Positions 22,947-34,463 of a stretch of DNA of 64,000 bases are shown here, one piece after another (position 1 is the stretch's first letter; each line of letters opens with the position of its first letter). The notes under the pieces are model-generated. The model was not told the origin of the DNA. It did no database searches and saw only the letters and a program-made list of their open reading frames with translations. The position numbers were made by a program, and so were the translations under genes. Source of the stretch: Augochlora pura (lineage: Eukaryota > Arthropoda > Insecta > Hymenoptera > Halictidae); the NCBI RefSeq assembly GCF_028453695.1, contig NC_135782.1, positions 9,300,001 to 9,364,000 of the forward strand, read 5' to 3'.

Positions 22947-24710
22947 CGCGCGGCGCGGTAACGATTTTATATAGACGGCTCCTCGGGCTCTTTCTCTACC
23001 GATACGTAGCCCCGGCAAAAAGTTAATCTAATTTCGAGCAAATTGCGATCGACCGACGCGCGGAAGAAGTGCCTTGATTAAACCCGACGAGTGCTGCGCG
23101 CTCTGTATAGTGACTTATGGGCCACCGTTTCACTTAAAAAAAAATTTCGAGAACCCGACCGGCGCGAAAGCGAGAGGTTCCGGTGTCCCGAGTAATTGCG
23201 ATCCGCAAAAACCGTCTTGAATAAACCGCAAACGCGAGGGGCGGGACCCGCGGATTTACAGCATCCACGAGGCTCGGGTATAACATCGATATTGTATTGT
23301 CTTGTCGCGAAATAAAAAAGCCGAGAAATAAAAGGCGCTTCCGATTGCGAGATCGAATCTCTGGAGCAAGAATGTAAACAGCACAAGATAATATACTCGG
23401 TGTCATGTAAAAATCTTGGCCTTGTTTCCTTTAATATTTTCGGTATGGATATAAAATACTGTTAAATACGATACCGTACTAATCTCCACAAATTTACTTA
23501 AATTATTACTTACGTTGAGAATATAAATTTTATTTTATAATTATTTTGTCATTTGTTTCATAGCCAAGTCTGTTTATCTTACTAATTACTCTGTGGTTAG
23601 CTGCTTTTATTTTCTGTCACTTTCTGTCCAGATATTTTACAAACAGAGACACATATATGGTATTAATATGTAGTTTTGAATCGTTTACTAAGATGGCAAA
23701 CGTGTTAATAAATTGAATTTGTCTTTGGACAAATGGTAACTGAATAAAAAGAAATTAAGATGAGTTAAAATAACCAAAAAAAAAAGATCGGGTGATCGAT
23801 ATTTCCTATTCCAAGAATTATAATAGAGCACCGACAAGATTTTATTCTAAATAGTTTTTGATGAATAATTCATTATTTCAGCAAATATCGCATTGACTTG
23901 TACGGTGAAGGCGCTGCGAGTATTTATGCGCACCGTCCCGCGGAGACGTAATCAGCAGAGAGTTATTATTTAAACGAGCTCGCTATTAAACGCGGAACAT
24001 CCCGCAGTCACGCCTCGTAATAAACTCGAAGACATCTCACGACTGAGAAAATCATTTACTTCGAGGGCACGTGGGATCATAGCCTCTTCACGACCGATTA
24101 CGACCGACCGTAAACCACTGTTTCGGGATTCCTCCGAGCATCTTCCTGGTGGATCTGCCAATTATTGAGCAGATAATACCGTTTTAGAGCTTTCCTCCGG
24201 TTTATCATTTACGGTTTCCAAGGCGAGCCATCGTTTTTTCCGGGCCACTTTCTTTCGATACGTGCTGCTTTATTACCGCGTCGAAGTCTCCCAGGAAACT
24301 TCCTTGAACGTCGGTCTTCTCAACTTTCTTTTCAATTTAATATACCGAGCGATGCTAAGCGGCTATTTATATTTTCTGAATCTGCGCTTAGAGTATGTAC
24401 TGACTGTATTTTTATTGTATTTCTGCCGCGATGAATCTTCTATGAGGCAAGACGAATTTTTCTTTAGGAAAATCATTTTTGATGGACTTTATGCACTCGT
24501 GGCAAAAATGACTAGATACGATTTAAAGTATTTTCTACGATATCATTGTGCTGGTTTATATTTGAAGGATTATTAAAATTGTGATTATTGTGTAGAATAG
24601 TTACAAGTGAAAACGGTTGAAACAGTGAAAAGATTAAAAAGAAACTTACAACCGCCGAATCCTTTTTAACGCATCAGATCGATTGTAATTGTGAAGATTG
24701 TTTGGTTAAT

Positions 24711-24951
24711 TTAACCCTCGGACGGCGAACCATTTCCATAACCATACAATCGACGATCTCTTCGACGATCCTTAGTTTCAATACAATTTTTCCGTACGTA
24801 TTTCTATAGATACTTTATATCGCCTTATTATTCTTTGCATTGCTCCCAGCGTGACACCCATTTATTCGATCAAACTACCGAACACGAATAATTAAGCGAC
24901 GATTCGAACACATGGATCGAAACGACCAGGTGGCCGCAGGCCGAGGGTTAA
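24711..24951. mobile_element. TTAA-flanked MITE, 241 bp (TTAACCCTCGG family)
   Basis: The left end TTAACCCTCGG at 24711-24721 is repeated in inverse at 24941-24951. Beyond 11 bp the ends share only scattered positions. The outer TTAA is consistent with piggyBac-type insertion. The interior has no open frame and no close copy elsewhere in this window, so the call rests on the ends alone. Confidence 0.55.
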
Positions 24952-27065
24952 CCTTGCATTTGACACGATCGATAAAGTATTATTATCAACGAGGTACTTC
25001 GCGAACAAACACGTCGACCCACCGGCAGAAGATCCGAGAAAATTCTCCAAAGTGCGAAAAAAAAACCCCAGCACAGTTATCTACGAAAGGAGACAACGAA
25101 GACCGAGTCCGCGAAAATGTTCGGAAAGCGCGGAACACGACCGTATCCGTTGCGTTAAACAGAAAGATCAGTTGCCCGGTTTGACAAAACGTTTCGATGC
25201 CGTTCACGCGGCGTGACTCATTCGAAACGAGCAAATAAATTACTAACGGATCCACTGGCACGAGAATCCCAGAGATACGAACAACAACACAGAGAAACGT
25301 GAACCGTCTACGTAAACGCAGCGCCGCGTCGGCCCGCGCGCCGTTTATTCACCGGGCGCGATGCAACGCACTCGCGATGAACTCCGGGTTCAAACAAACG
25401 ATCTGAACGAGTTTTGCGAGCGGCGCTTTGCGAACGCCGCTGCCACAAAGTTTCGGCCGAGTATTACCGACGAGCAGCCGCCACTAACGTGCACGGGGGC
25501 CATTCGAAAGATGCACGGCCAGGCGGCGGGGCTCGCCGGCGAGGGGGGGAGGGGTTTTCACCCCTCGTTGCAAAGTCGAGGGGGGAGAATGTTCGTTTCA
25601 CCATTGTGAACCCTCCGACTCGTTCCACCCTCGGTGTGTGTGTGTATGTGTGTGTGTAAGTGTGTGCCGGCAGCCCTATGACAGACCCGACCTTTTCACG
25701 ATCCGCCGTTCCCTGGTAGAAAATCTGCTAGCTCCACGGGCTTCGCCGTCTTGCTCTAATGCGCCGCTGACGCTGAAAATTGCGATACCAACAATCCGCC
25801 GCTACAAACATTATTCTTCCGTCTTCCCCGGACCTCCTTGCAACGTCACGCCGGAAACGTAATCGTTTAACCGTTTCCAGATTGCATCGGAATTAAACGA
25901 ATATTTCGGCTCTGATACGGTCGCGGTGCGTTCGTTGGAAACAATTGAATGTAATTTTCTAGGAGAAAGAGGGAAACTACTACGATCCTCAAACTGTTAG
26001 CGGATTGTTAATAAACTTGATTTGTTTTTATTTTTATACGTTACTGAGACTGAGTACTATTTTAAGAATGCGAATAGGATTTTTATATTTTGTATGTTGA
26101 GCCTTTGTACTATGACTTATTTCATAGCTACGCAGGTAACATTTATTTGTTGCTAATAAATTTCTAGGCCAGTCGAGAAGTTTATGTTTATTACATTGCA
26201 ATCTTCGCTTCAATGTTTAAGTATTGACGATGGTTGGGTAAAATTTATCGCAAACTGCTTAAGGATTGCTTGCTGTATGAAACAATAGATTTTTCACAAT
26301 TGTAATAAAATAGTATTTTAAGTAGGACGTGAAATATCAGTAAATAAAATAGTTTACTTTGACAGTCCAATATCTTATTTTGATAATGTAAAACGTAATA
26401 TATGGGGCTCTTTTCGTAGGAAATGATTGGACATTTTTAATGGATTACAAGTATGTAATATGTTGAGTTTTTTAAGTTCCCTTAACTTCTGTACTATTTT
26501 AAATTCCAACTACTTAATTTTAATATAATATAAATGCGTGAAATTTGCAGTTTAATTATAATACAGACGGTAATAGGTGTAAGTAAAAATACGAGCCTGT
26601 CGTTATAAGGCAGTACATTTTAGTCACAGTTAATGGCTAATTTCAAATTTTTCAATTTAATGTTGTTCACATTGTACAGACTCTTTCATAGAAAATCCAA
26701 GCTCGCATTATAATTACAATGTCGAAGGTTTAAAACGAGTTCCAGTACATCGACGATTTGTTTAATTATTTTCTAAATACCTGGAGAAGGGAACAATTTT
26801 TTACACCGACTAGGAACTTCCTTATGGTGAATATAGAACAATGCAATTAATTATCCTCAATTTATTGTTCCACTTCTTTCACAGTGACGCCGACCAACAC
26901 GTGTTCGTCGTTAACGCATCTTTCTACGCGAGAAAGAGAATTAGTATTTATCGTACGTTGCATAATTGCAATTTCCAAATATTGACAATAAGAAAATTAA
27001 ATTCTGTGTATTTCCATTTTGAAAATGCGAGTGTCACCCACACTGAACAGCTTCTATTCGAAACC
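24952..27065. other. Non-coding stretch, no gene seen
   Basis: CpG-rich to about 25.9 kb, then AT-rich. Frames at 24912-25184 plus and 24986-25261 minus overlap, as do 25361-25609 and 25414-25659. The segment 25945-25990 resembles 13408-13450. A GT repeat at 25633-25667 is annotated. The frame at 26841-27212 merely runs into the transposon that starts at 27066. Confidence 0.5.
25633..25667. repeat. (GT)n microsatellite
   Basis: A GT dinucleotide run interrupted by TAT and AA, seen directly. Confidence 0.9.
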
Positions 27066-27311
27066 TTAACCCTTTACTCGAGTGGCGACTCTAAGGCGCC
27101 GTTAAAAGTGATCACGCCACGTTTCAAAATAATTTTGATCAAATTTATTTATATTCAAAAAATTGTTAAAAACCGTCAATTGTTACACGAGCCACAAAAT
27201 TCAATTCTATAGTGTACAAAATGCACCAGATTGTATAAAATGGAAACGCTGTATATCTGGAAAAATATTCTGGATTTCCAGATGAAATGGCTTCCGACTG
27301 CAAAGGGTTAA
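27066..27311 (+). mobile_element. TTAA MITE, main family, copy 1 (246 bp)
   Basis: The left end is TTAACCCTTTACTCGAGTGG, followed by the family's CGACTCTAAGGC. The right end carries TGGCTTCC...GACTGCAAAGGGTTAA. TTAA flanks both sides. The interior matches the 48853 copy better than others (the block ACAAAATGCACCAG, then TATAAAATGGAAAC), pointing to one of two subfamilies. No open frame; non-autonomous. TTAA duplication and CCCT-starting inverted repeats are features of piggyBac-type elements, so mobilisation by such a transposase is inferred. It ends 62 bp before the assembly gap. Confidence 0.85.
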
Positions 27312-27372
27312 TAATAAGAAGTCCTAGCTTGTGTCACAATGTATCGAGTTAAGACGATTGACGCGCGGAGTG

Positions 27373-27472
27373 NNNNNNNNNNNNNNNNNNNNNNNNNNNN
27401 NNNNNNNNNNNNNNNNNNNNNNNNNNNNNNNNNNNNNNNNNNNNNNNNNNNNNNNNNNNNNNNNNNNNNNNN
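27373..27472. other. Assembly gap (100 N)
   Basis: Exactly 100 N characters, a usual placeholder for a scaffold gap of unknown size. The true distance between flanks is unknown. Confidence 0.98.
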
Positions 27473-28849
27473 TCAAGCGTGATCATAATTTGATATAGAT
27501 GCGTATTTTCCTTATAACATTTAAGAAATTGGTTTCTGTGTGTTCTTTTCGTCAACGATACAAAATCACGGAAAACTTGCACTTCTGCATCACTAAATTC
27601 GTTCGAAAATAAGACATGCGGAGTAGAAAAATAAAGAGAAAACTGCAATTTGCTCAATTATCTTCTGCAATCATTGCGACGTTATTCCACCGAGGGATTA
27701 TCAAATAATTACAAAATCAACTGTCCCGAGTGTTCGAATAGCTTCTTCCGCAAACAGTCGACAACCTTCGCGCACATCTCGCTCGACTTTTAATTGGCTA
27801 CAGCGTGGAATGCGGCAGAAACAGCCGAGATTCGAGCAAGTTCCCGGCGCCTCTTTGAAATTACTATGAAATCCGCCAAGAAATAATCGATCGCCGATTG
27901 GCGGCAGTAACGCATCCAAGTGGCCATTTATTTCTCACCAATCCAATATTGCTTCGGAAGTTCGGTTTTCCTCGTCGTTCCGGGACACAGAGTGTTCGAA
28001 AGTCTTCGGATTCCGGCGCGCGCGCGCGCGCGCGCGCGGGCGGACGGCGTCGACGGAGTTTCCGATACTTCGAGCAGTCAATTTCCGTGAAACATCGGAA
28101 TTAACTTGCGCGCGGGGGTCGCGTGTGCGAAACCGCTCGGAGCTCCCCCCCGAATCGCGTGTCAATCTGTTCGCGGCAAGCGTTTTCGCGCGTCGTTCGT
28201 GTCTTCGTTCGCGTCTTCGTTCCCGTTTCCCAAACCCCTCGCGAGCTTCCGCGAGGCGGCAATTAACCGCACGGATCGCCACTTACCGCTCGAGCATTCG
28301 TGAGCAGAAACCGGGTAGAACGAACGCTGCTTCGGCTCTCTTATCGATGCCGGCGACGAGCGAATTCTGCACGGTTCAACAAAACCCGGCTAACGACGAA
28401 ACTACTGTGTGACTACTTTCCTGCCGGCTTCCAACACCGTACTCGAATATTCTCCGTGAACGCATTGTTGTAAACTCGGTAATCGTACCCGGGGTGTTAA
28501 AGAGTGTGGCAAAACTAGTTTGGCTAATCCAATAGTTCGTTTCATGAATTGATTTACACGCGAATGTGTTCGGAAGTTTTAAAAATATTAACTGCTTGAA
28601 CGTATTTAAATTGGATATTAATAATAACACCTCGTACAACCATCGTTCGGTATCGAATATTTTATTCAACTAGCTTACTCGCTTTCAAGATTAACGTATT
28701 TATTAGATTTTTGATATTAAATGAACTCTGGTATGAATGCATCGAAAATTACTTTCACCTCTTGTTAATTGTACCGAATGAAATGTTATTACGAAATTTG
28801 ATAAGTACGATAGTGTTTCATAGGCGAACCAATCAGAAAATGAATCGTA
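27473..28849. other. Non-coding stretch with CpG-rich patch
   Basis: 27.9-28.4 kb is CpG-rich, with frames open on both strands (27935-28282 minus; 28106-28303 and 28125-28412 plus) and no recognised domain. It includes the GC repeat at 28016-28038 and a short CTTCGTTCGCGT-type tandem at 28190-28225. No gene is supported. Confidence 0.5.
28016..28038. repeat. (GC)n microsatellite
   Basis: An uninterrupted GC run of about 11 units. It is self-complementary, so it can form a hairpin or Z-DNA. Confidence 0.93.
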
Positions 28850-29222
28850 TCCTGTTCAAGGAAACAGTTCATTTAATAATTAAATTAACAGATAAGAAAT
28901 ATCTTCGAGAAACGTTTTCATTGAACGATCGAATTAGTAGGTAAAGAAGAAACATTCCAAAGGAATAGTTCGCTCAAATAAATGAAATCATTAAGTAAAG
29001 AACATCTTCGAAGAATAATTCTTGCAACAATTAAATCACTAGACAAGGAATATCCTCGAGGGATATTTCATTTAATAATTGAGTCAGTAAACGAGGAATA
29101 TTTTCGAGAAACATTTCAATTAACAATCGATGGGTAATATTTAAGAGGACCGTTTTATCGCATAATTAAATAAAAGAACCCAAGCGAAGAATACGAAGAA
29201 ATTCGACAAATAATATTTCATG
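28850..29222. repeat. Degenerate AT-rich tandem array, ~50 bp period
   Basis: Six or so copies of a unit with AGTAAAGAANATCTTCGAGAA, then ATTTCATTTAATAATT, start near 28889, 28938, 28993, 29041, 29087 and 29170. Spacing is 46-55 bp and the copies are well diverged. Confidence 0.6.
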
Positions 29223-30070
29223 GCACAGCGGGGTAACGAAACTGCACGAAGCCGAGATTTCGAAAATGCGTTTCAAGGGGGGGAAACAAAAAGACGCCCG
29301 AGGCAATGTTAATCCTTTTTCAGTGGCCGCATAAATTTCAATCCGGTGGCGCGGAAATTACGGTGTCGGGGATCGAAGGCATCTCTTCGGGTTGGGAGGA
29401 GGGGAGAGAGAGTCATGAAGTTCCGGCCACCGCGAAAATTCGTCCGCCAGCGTCAGAGACGGCATCGTCCACCCGGCTAGAGGAATTTAATTATTAGTTT
29501 CGCAGCTTAGCGCCGGTGTTCCCAGCCTCTCCCTCTCTACACGCCCCCCCTCCCCCCCTCGATTCATGTTTATGTATGCATGTCTAACGCGATTTTCGAC
29601 ACGTATCGCCGGAAATGTAACCGCGGCGCTCCACGGCGAACCCTCTCGTTCTCTCGTCGTTTCTCGTTTTCCTACGAGTTCCGCCGATTCCTTTGACCGT
29701 CCGATTCCTAGGTGTCCACCATTTTCTGATAGTTATTTAAGCGTAGGAGACCTGCAGCGATGAATTTTTAGGAATATTGTTCGGAGACAGTAATAGTCAA
29801 ATCATTTAGATTGATAAAAGGTGAAAAGCTGTTTTGAAATTATTATTTTAAAAGGAAGCTTTTTTAACGATTAGATCTAGTTGTATTGCAAGAAGAGATA
29901 TAATAATTTTGGTGAATAAAGTGTTTAAGAATACTAATAAATTAACTTTAGATTATTCAAATATAATTAGAGGATGATAGAAATTTCTATCTTACAAGTG
30001 ATGTAAATAATTCTTATTTCGCGTAACGATCTGTAGTAAAAATATAACTATATAGTTTTCGGTTCAAGTT
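29223..30070. other. Non-coding stretch
   Basis: A moderately CpG-rich patch at 29.2-29.75 kb with short GA- and C-rich runs (for example 29540-29562), then AT-rich. A dispersed motif copy lies at 29998-30035. Nothing else recognised. Confidence 0.5.
29998..30035 (-). repeat. Dispersed ~45-bp motif copy (minus)
   Basis: The plus strand reads GTGATGTAAATAATTC, TTATTTCGCG, TAACGATCTGTAG. It parallels the copy at 9557-9600 (GATGTAAATCA, TTATTTCGCG, AAAGATCCGTAG). Confidence 0.55.
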
Positions 30071-30150
30071 GTAATGTTGTAAAATCGTAAAATCGTAAAA
30101 TTGTAAATTTGTAAAATTATGAAACTATAAAACTGCAAATACGCGAAAAT
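30071..30150. repeat. Degenerate 8-bp tandem array
   Basis: Ten successive octamers close to GTAAAATC or GTAAAATT: the early ones match exactly, the later ones drift (ATGAAACT, ATAAAACT, GCAAATAC). Confidence 0.7.
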
Positions 30151-30590
30151 CCGGCAATCCGTGCAACGCATGCACAGTTTTAAGTAAATCAGCTAGGGTT
30201 TATTAAAAATTAACTCCGCCGTTTAATAACATCGCTGGAGCTCCACAACAATGAACAATTCGTAATTACCTACGTAAAATATTCCACATCAAATTAACCA
30301 TAAAACGCGTTCATTACACAATTTATAATCCCAGGCGTCCGCGAATGTAGGTTTTGACAGATTGCGCAGAAAGGAAGCTAATCAAGAAAATTCATTCACC
30401 CGGTAAAAAAGTAATTCTGTATTTACGACGTTCCTGCTTTTTATCTTAGCCTCGAGAAAATTAGATTTCAACCTCGTGGTTCATGAATGAACGTCGCGAT
30501 TAATTCCACAGTGCGGAGGTATCTGAATCGAAAAAATTACTTCTGGAATACACGTCGGAAGACGCACAGCTTAATTAAATTTTGCTCCAA

Positions 30591-30836
30591 AAGTTTGAAT
30601 AATTTTTTACGATTGTAAGCCATTTGTATACGTTTGAATCATTTTCATCGAGTTAAAATTTTGTCCTATAAGTTCAAGACATTTTTTTTTAGTTCAAATC
30701 GTCTCCTATAAATTCAAAAATCACTTTCTTTGAGTTTAAATTGTTTCCTATAAGTTCAAGTAATTTTCCCCGAATTCAAGCAATTTCCCTCGGATTCGAG
30801 TCATTTTCTTCGAGTTCGAATCATTTTTTCTGAGCC
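30591..30836. repeat. Degenerate tandem array, ~19-38 bp period
   Basis: GAGTTCAAATCATTTTC and TCCTATAAGTTCAAG variants alternate through the segment. Toward the right end the unit sharpens to about 19 bp (CGAATTCAAGCAATTTCC, CGGATTCGAGTCATTTTC, CGAGTTCGAATCATTTTT). Confidence 0.6.
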
Positions 30837-31376
30837 GGTTTCACCCAACGTCGACTAACAATGGAATTAGTACGGCAGGCTTGAAAATCAGCTCCATAAT
30901 TGGCAAGAACACTGCATCTTCAAATTGAATGGGAGAGCGCTAAAAACGTAGAAATTACGCGTCACTCCAACATTTCGAGCCACCCTTTTAATCCGGTCGA
31001 GAAGAGTTCTTTCAGCGAAACAGAAATATATTTTTTCAACCGCGTCTCTACATTCTATTCACCATACTTTAATCCCGTCAACGAGACGCTTTAATTAAAT
31101 TTAATTAAGCAAGTTTGAAAACCGCAACAAATCGCGTATGCGGAATTGCCCTGCCCCGTTCTACAATATTCGCCGCAAGAAATCTCGTCGAGTCCAGACA
31201 AAAGCGAGGAACGTTTCTCCAACAAATCTTTCGAAATAAGAATATCTCCATAAAGAATCCAGAATCCGTTAAAGATATTCAAAAAAACGGACTTATCATC
31301 TGCATAAAAATTCAAACTTGCCCGTCGCGTACATTATCCGAGCCCGCTGGCTTGAATTCTCAAGTCCGAGCGCGGT

Positions 31377-31415
<39 letters not shown>

Positions 31416-34334
31416 CCTTGCAATAACGATAACAAAGAGCCCGAGTGCTTAGCATGGAAATGTAACGTCAGCGGCCGCTAATGGAATAGACGGAGACCAT
31501 CTCCTACAGGTGTTTGTTACGGAATCCGAAAACGATACTGCGGCGGCGAACGACTGTTCCGAAAAGGGCCGGTGTTAACATAACCGCGGCGTGTGGCGCG
31601 GGCGCGGCCGCGCGGTTCGTTACGGCAACGGCTAGGTTTCGGTCTCTGTGAACAGCGTGTAACTTTTATTTCCGACCAGTTGGGCGACGCTGCAGCAAGT
31701 CCGGGGCAGCGTATAAACGAGCCTCGTAAATTAATTGACAATTCGGTAGGCTGGCGGCTTTAATTACTCCGCCGCTTATGATCTCGCTAATAACGGTGAT
31801 ATTTGATAATTTTCCGGCCATTACTAGCCGTCGCATTATTATATCGACCGGGAATCATTTCGGGCGTGATACTTAAAACGTGTACCGCTCGCAGTTGCCT
31901 ATAACAGTTCCCCACAATGACACTAATTAAGTGCAGGCGATCATTAATTTAATGCACAGTCGCCGGAGTCGCGCAACACGCGGCAGCGCTCGGAGCCCCG
32001 GCTCCCGGCCTCTCTGATTAACGGGATATTCATTTTCCCAATTACCAGCGGGCACCGCGTTGCCCGTACGGGTCCGTCACCTTTTTTTCCCCGCCGAATA
32101 AATTCGTCGCGTTGTTAACGGGGCCGTGCGAACTACCAAAAATGTCGGGACACGGGCGGTCGACACCGATATATTCTCGAGAATATTGAAATCTTTTGAA
32201 CTGACCATTTTTTCTTAAAATCGTGGGACCAACTTATTTATATGTAATTGTTAAATTAAGAAAAGAATGCGACATATACATATGCGAACATTTATAACAC
32301 TAGAATAAATATAATGTATATTATGATAAAAATAGTATGAAGTTTAAATAAATAGAAGTTTAAATTATAGAACAGTATACGTTAGTTGTGTTTAGAATTC
32401 GTAGTTCTAGTGTTAAAAATGGAATAACTTGTTTAAAATCGAACGAGTGGAATTTTATTGAGACGTTAAAAGATTTCAAATGTATAAAAATTTTAATAAA
32501 AAATTGGCGATCGAGTGGAACGTCAAAAAATAGAAAACAGTTATGTTTCTCAACGCTTCTATCTCAGCACACAATGATTCAAATCCTTTAACATCTTCGC
32601 GTTTCTAATTTGCTTCGTTTATTTTCAATTTAAAACTTTACTTTTTTACCTTCATTATCTTTTATTTATCGTATGCACCGAATAAAACAATATTACAATA
32701 TACCCAACGTATTGTACGCTCCAGTATAATATGTACTCTCAATTTAATAACACGTATATTTATTAAAACGCCGTATTGTGTAAATGTAAATACATATGTA
32801 CAATAAATATGTACGATACAATGCAATAACGAATCCCATATGAGATTTCAATATAAAAAAAACACCATCGACGTGCCGAAATCGTCGACGACGGGCCGCC
32901 AATGCCGGTGATCCGATCCGCCGCCATTTTCTCACGGTCCGAGCGGCGAAACGCTTTTACAAACGGCTCGAGCGACCACCGCTTTTCTTTGTACGCTAAT
33001 CTGCCTTTGGGGGACGAATGTGACCCCTGAATGGAGGCACAACGAATTTATCTCCTGCCTGTTCCCTGTCAATTAACCGGCCACGGATCCGACGCGTCCG
33101 GTCCGCTCGGCGGCCTCCTTTCCGTTTCACGCGACGGAAATTTGCGCGCAGCACGGTCAATAAGTAACTTACATCCCCTACGCGCTCCCGCCAACTTTTG
33201 CTCGACGAGGGATATACGGGGTAAGCCCGCGGAAAACGGAACACTCGAACTTTTTCCGTCCGGACGAGGGATAAGAAGTTTGGAGAATTGAAACGAGACT
33301 GTTCGAACAGCGTTCTAACACGCGACTATCGTTCGATATAAAAGCGAAGCTCGGAAAAGATCCTCTGTTCGCTGGTCCCGAGAATTAATACGGCGTTCGT
33401 TTGGTCGCTGATGAGAGATCGCCTAAACATTGGAAGAAAGGGGGCCCAAGTGGAAATTCGAGGACGGGTGGCGAGGCAGAGGTCTTGGGACACTTGGTTG
33501 CGAGAATTCGAACTGCGTAGACGCACTGAAAGAACCCGTAGCCACTAGCAGAGGAATAAAATATTTTGTTATATCTATTTCAGTTTTATTTTACTACAGA
33601 TAGATTTCCTTATCAATGACTGCTGCTGCGAAGATCATTTCAAGATAACTGCAAAATCTATTCTTCTCTTAAACGTTAAAATGATCTTGATCACGAATAA
33701 TTCTCTTTCTAAACGACAGTTTGTATTTCTAATTGCGCCGGCTACTTTTATCGTTCCCGTCAGATTCGCAGATTTTAGTTATGAATTTTTCAAGATCGCC
33801 CGTTTTTCATTAATAAAAATAACTCGGCTCGTAATACATATTCCGTTTCCTCGGACACGCTCTTCTCAGGTAATTAACGCGCCGCGAAATTAATGCGGCT
33901 GATGTTATCACCGGGTTGCAGATTTCATGTATTCACGACTGAAATGTATAGTTTAGACGCACAACTGGATGTACAGTTCGTTAAAATTTCTGAGGAACGT
34001 ATTAAATGTCTAGATAAACTCTGTCTTATTTTGCATGATAAGCAACAGTTTATTGCCTAATTAAGCGGCGGTAGAAACGAATGGATTGAGAGCTCGTCAG
34101 TTAATAAATTCGTAGAATTATGGCCGTCGACTCATAATTGCGTGCGGGGTGAACAACCGTAAAATTGAACGTCGTCTAGAAAAAGGTAATTGTGTCGACG
34201 TTGATTTTGAAACGATCCTATTTTAAATAAATTATTGGCGGTATCTTGTTGGACAAATTAGGGTGGATGTACGGTTGTAGCCAGCGCACCCTTTCTATTC
34301 ATTTATATTGAGCGAGTTTCTATCCATTTATATT
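30837..34334. other. Non-coding stretch including a GC-rich, TAAT-rich block
   Basis: 31.44-32.13 kb mixes CpG-rich sequence with repeated TAATTA/ATTAAT words and low repeat content. This is a composition often seen in insect regulatory DNA, but nothing here proves it. Frames at 31517-31741 minus and 33031-33291 plus/32996-33244 minus are unrecognised; the last two overlap. A CT/CG repeat at 31376-31414 is annotated. AT-rich elsewhere. Confidence 0.45.
31376..31414. repeat. Compound (TC)n(GC)n microsatellite
   Basis: A TC run of about 12 units passes directly into a GC run of about 8 units. Confidence 0.93.
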
Positions 34335-34463
34335 TATTTATAAAATTTACATATTATTTATAAAATTTCTATATTATTTATAAAATTTATATATTATTTA
34401 TTAAATTTATATAATATTTATTAAACTTATATGTCAATATGTTATTTATTAAATCTATATATA
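34335..34463. repeat. AT-rich tandem array, 20 bp unit x ~6
   Basis: The unit TATTTATAAAATTTATATAT, with point variants, starts at 34335, 34355, 34375, 34395 and 34415, and again near 34443 after an 8-bp insertion. Confidence 0.85.

Larger units (their letters stand above)
21051..24710. other. Non-coding stretch with two small palindromes
   Basis: CpG-rich at 21.05-21.3 kb and 22.7-23.3 kb, AT-rich elsewhere. Inverted repeats at 21750-21792 and 22358-22379 and a GA run at 22926-22946 are annotated. Frames at 22585-22914 minus, 23078-23386 minus and 24262-24576 plus are unrecognised. A possible lone TTAACACGTTTGCC end (minus) sits near 23690-23709 without a partner. Confidence 0.5.

Noticed and set aside
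26841..27212. 123-residue frame upstream of the assembly gap
   Set aside because: Its C-terminal half is MITE sequence (from 27066). No conserved protein feature.
33580..33640. Further dispersed-motif copy (TTTATTTTACTACAGAT)
   Set aside because: Only the AT core matches and the CGGAT head is missing. Expected by chance in AT-rich DNA.
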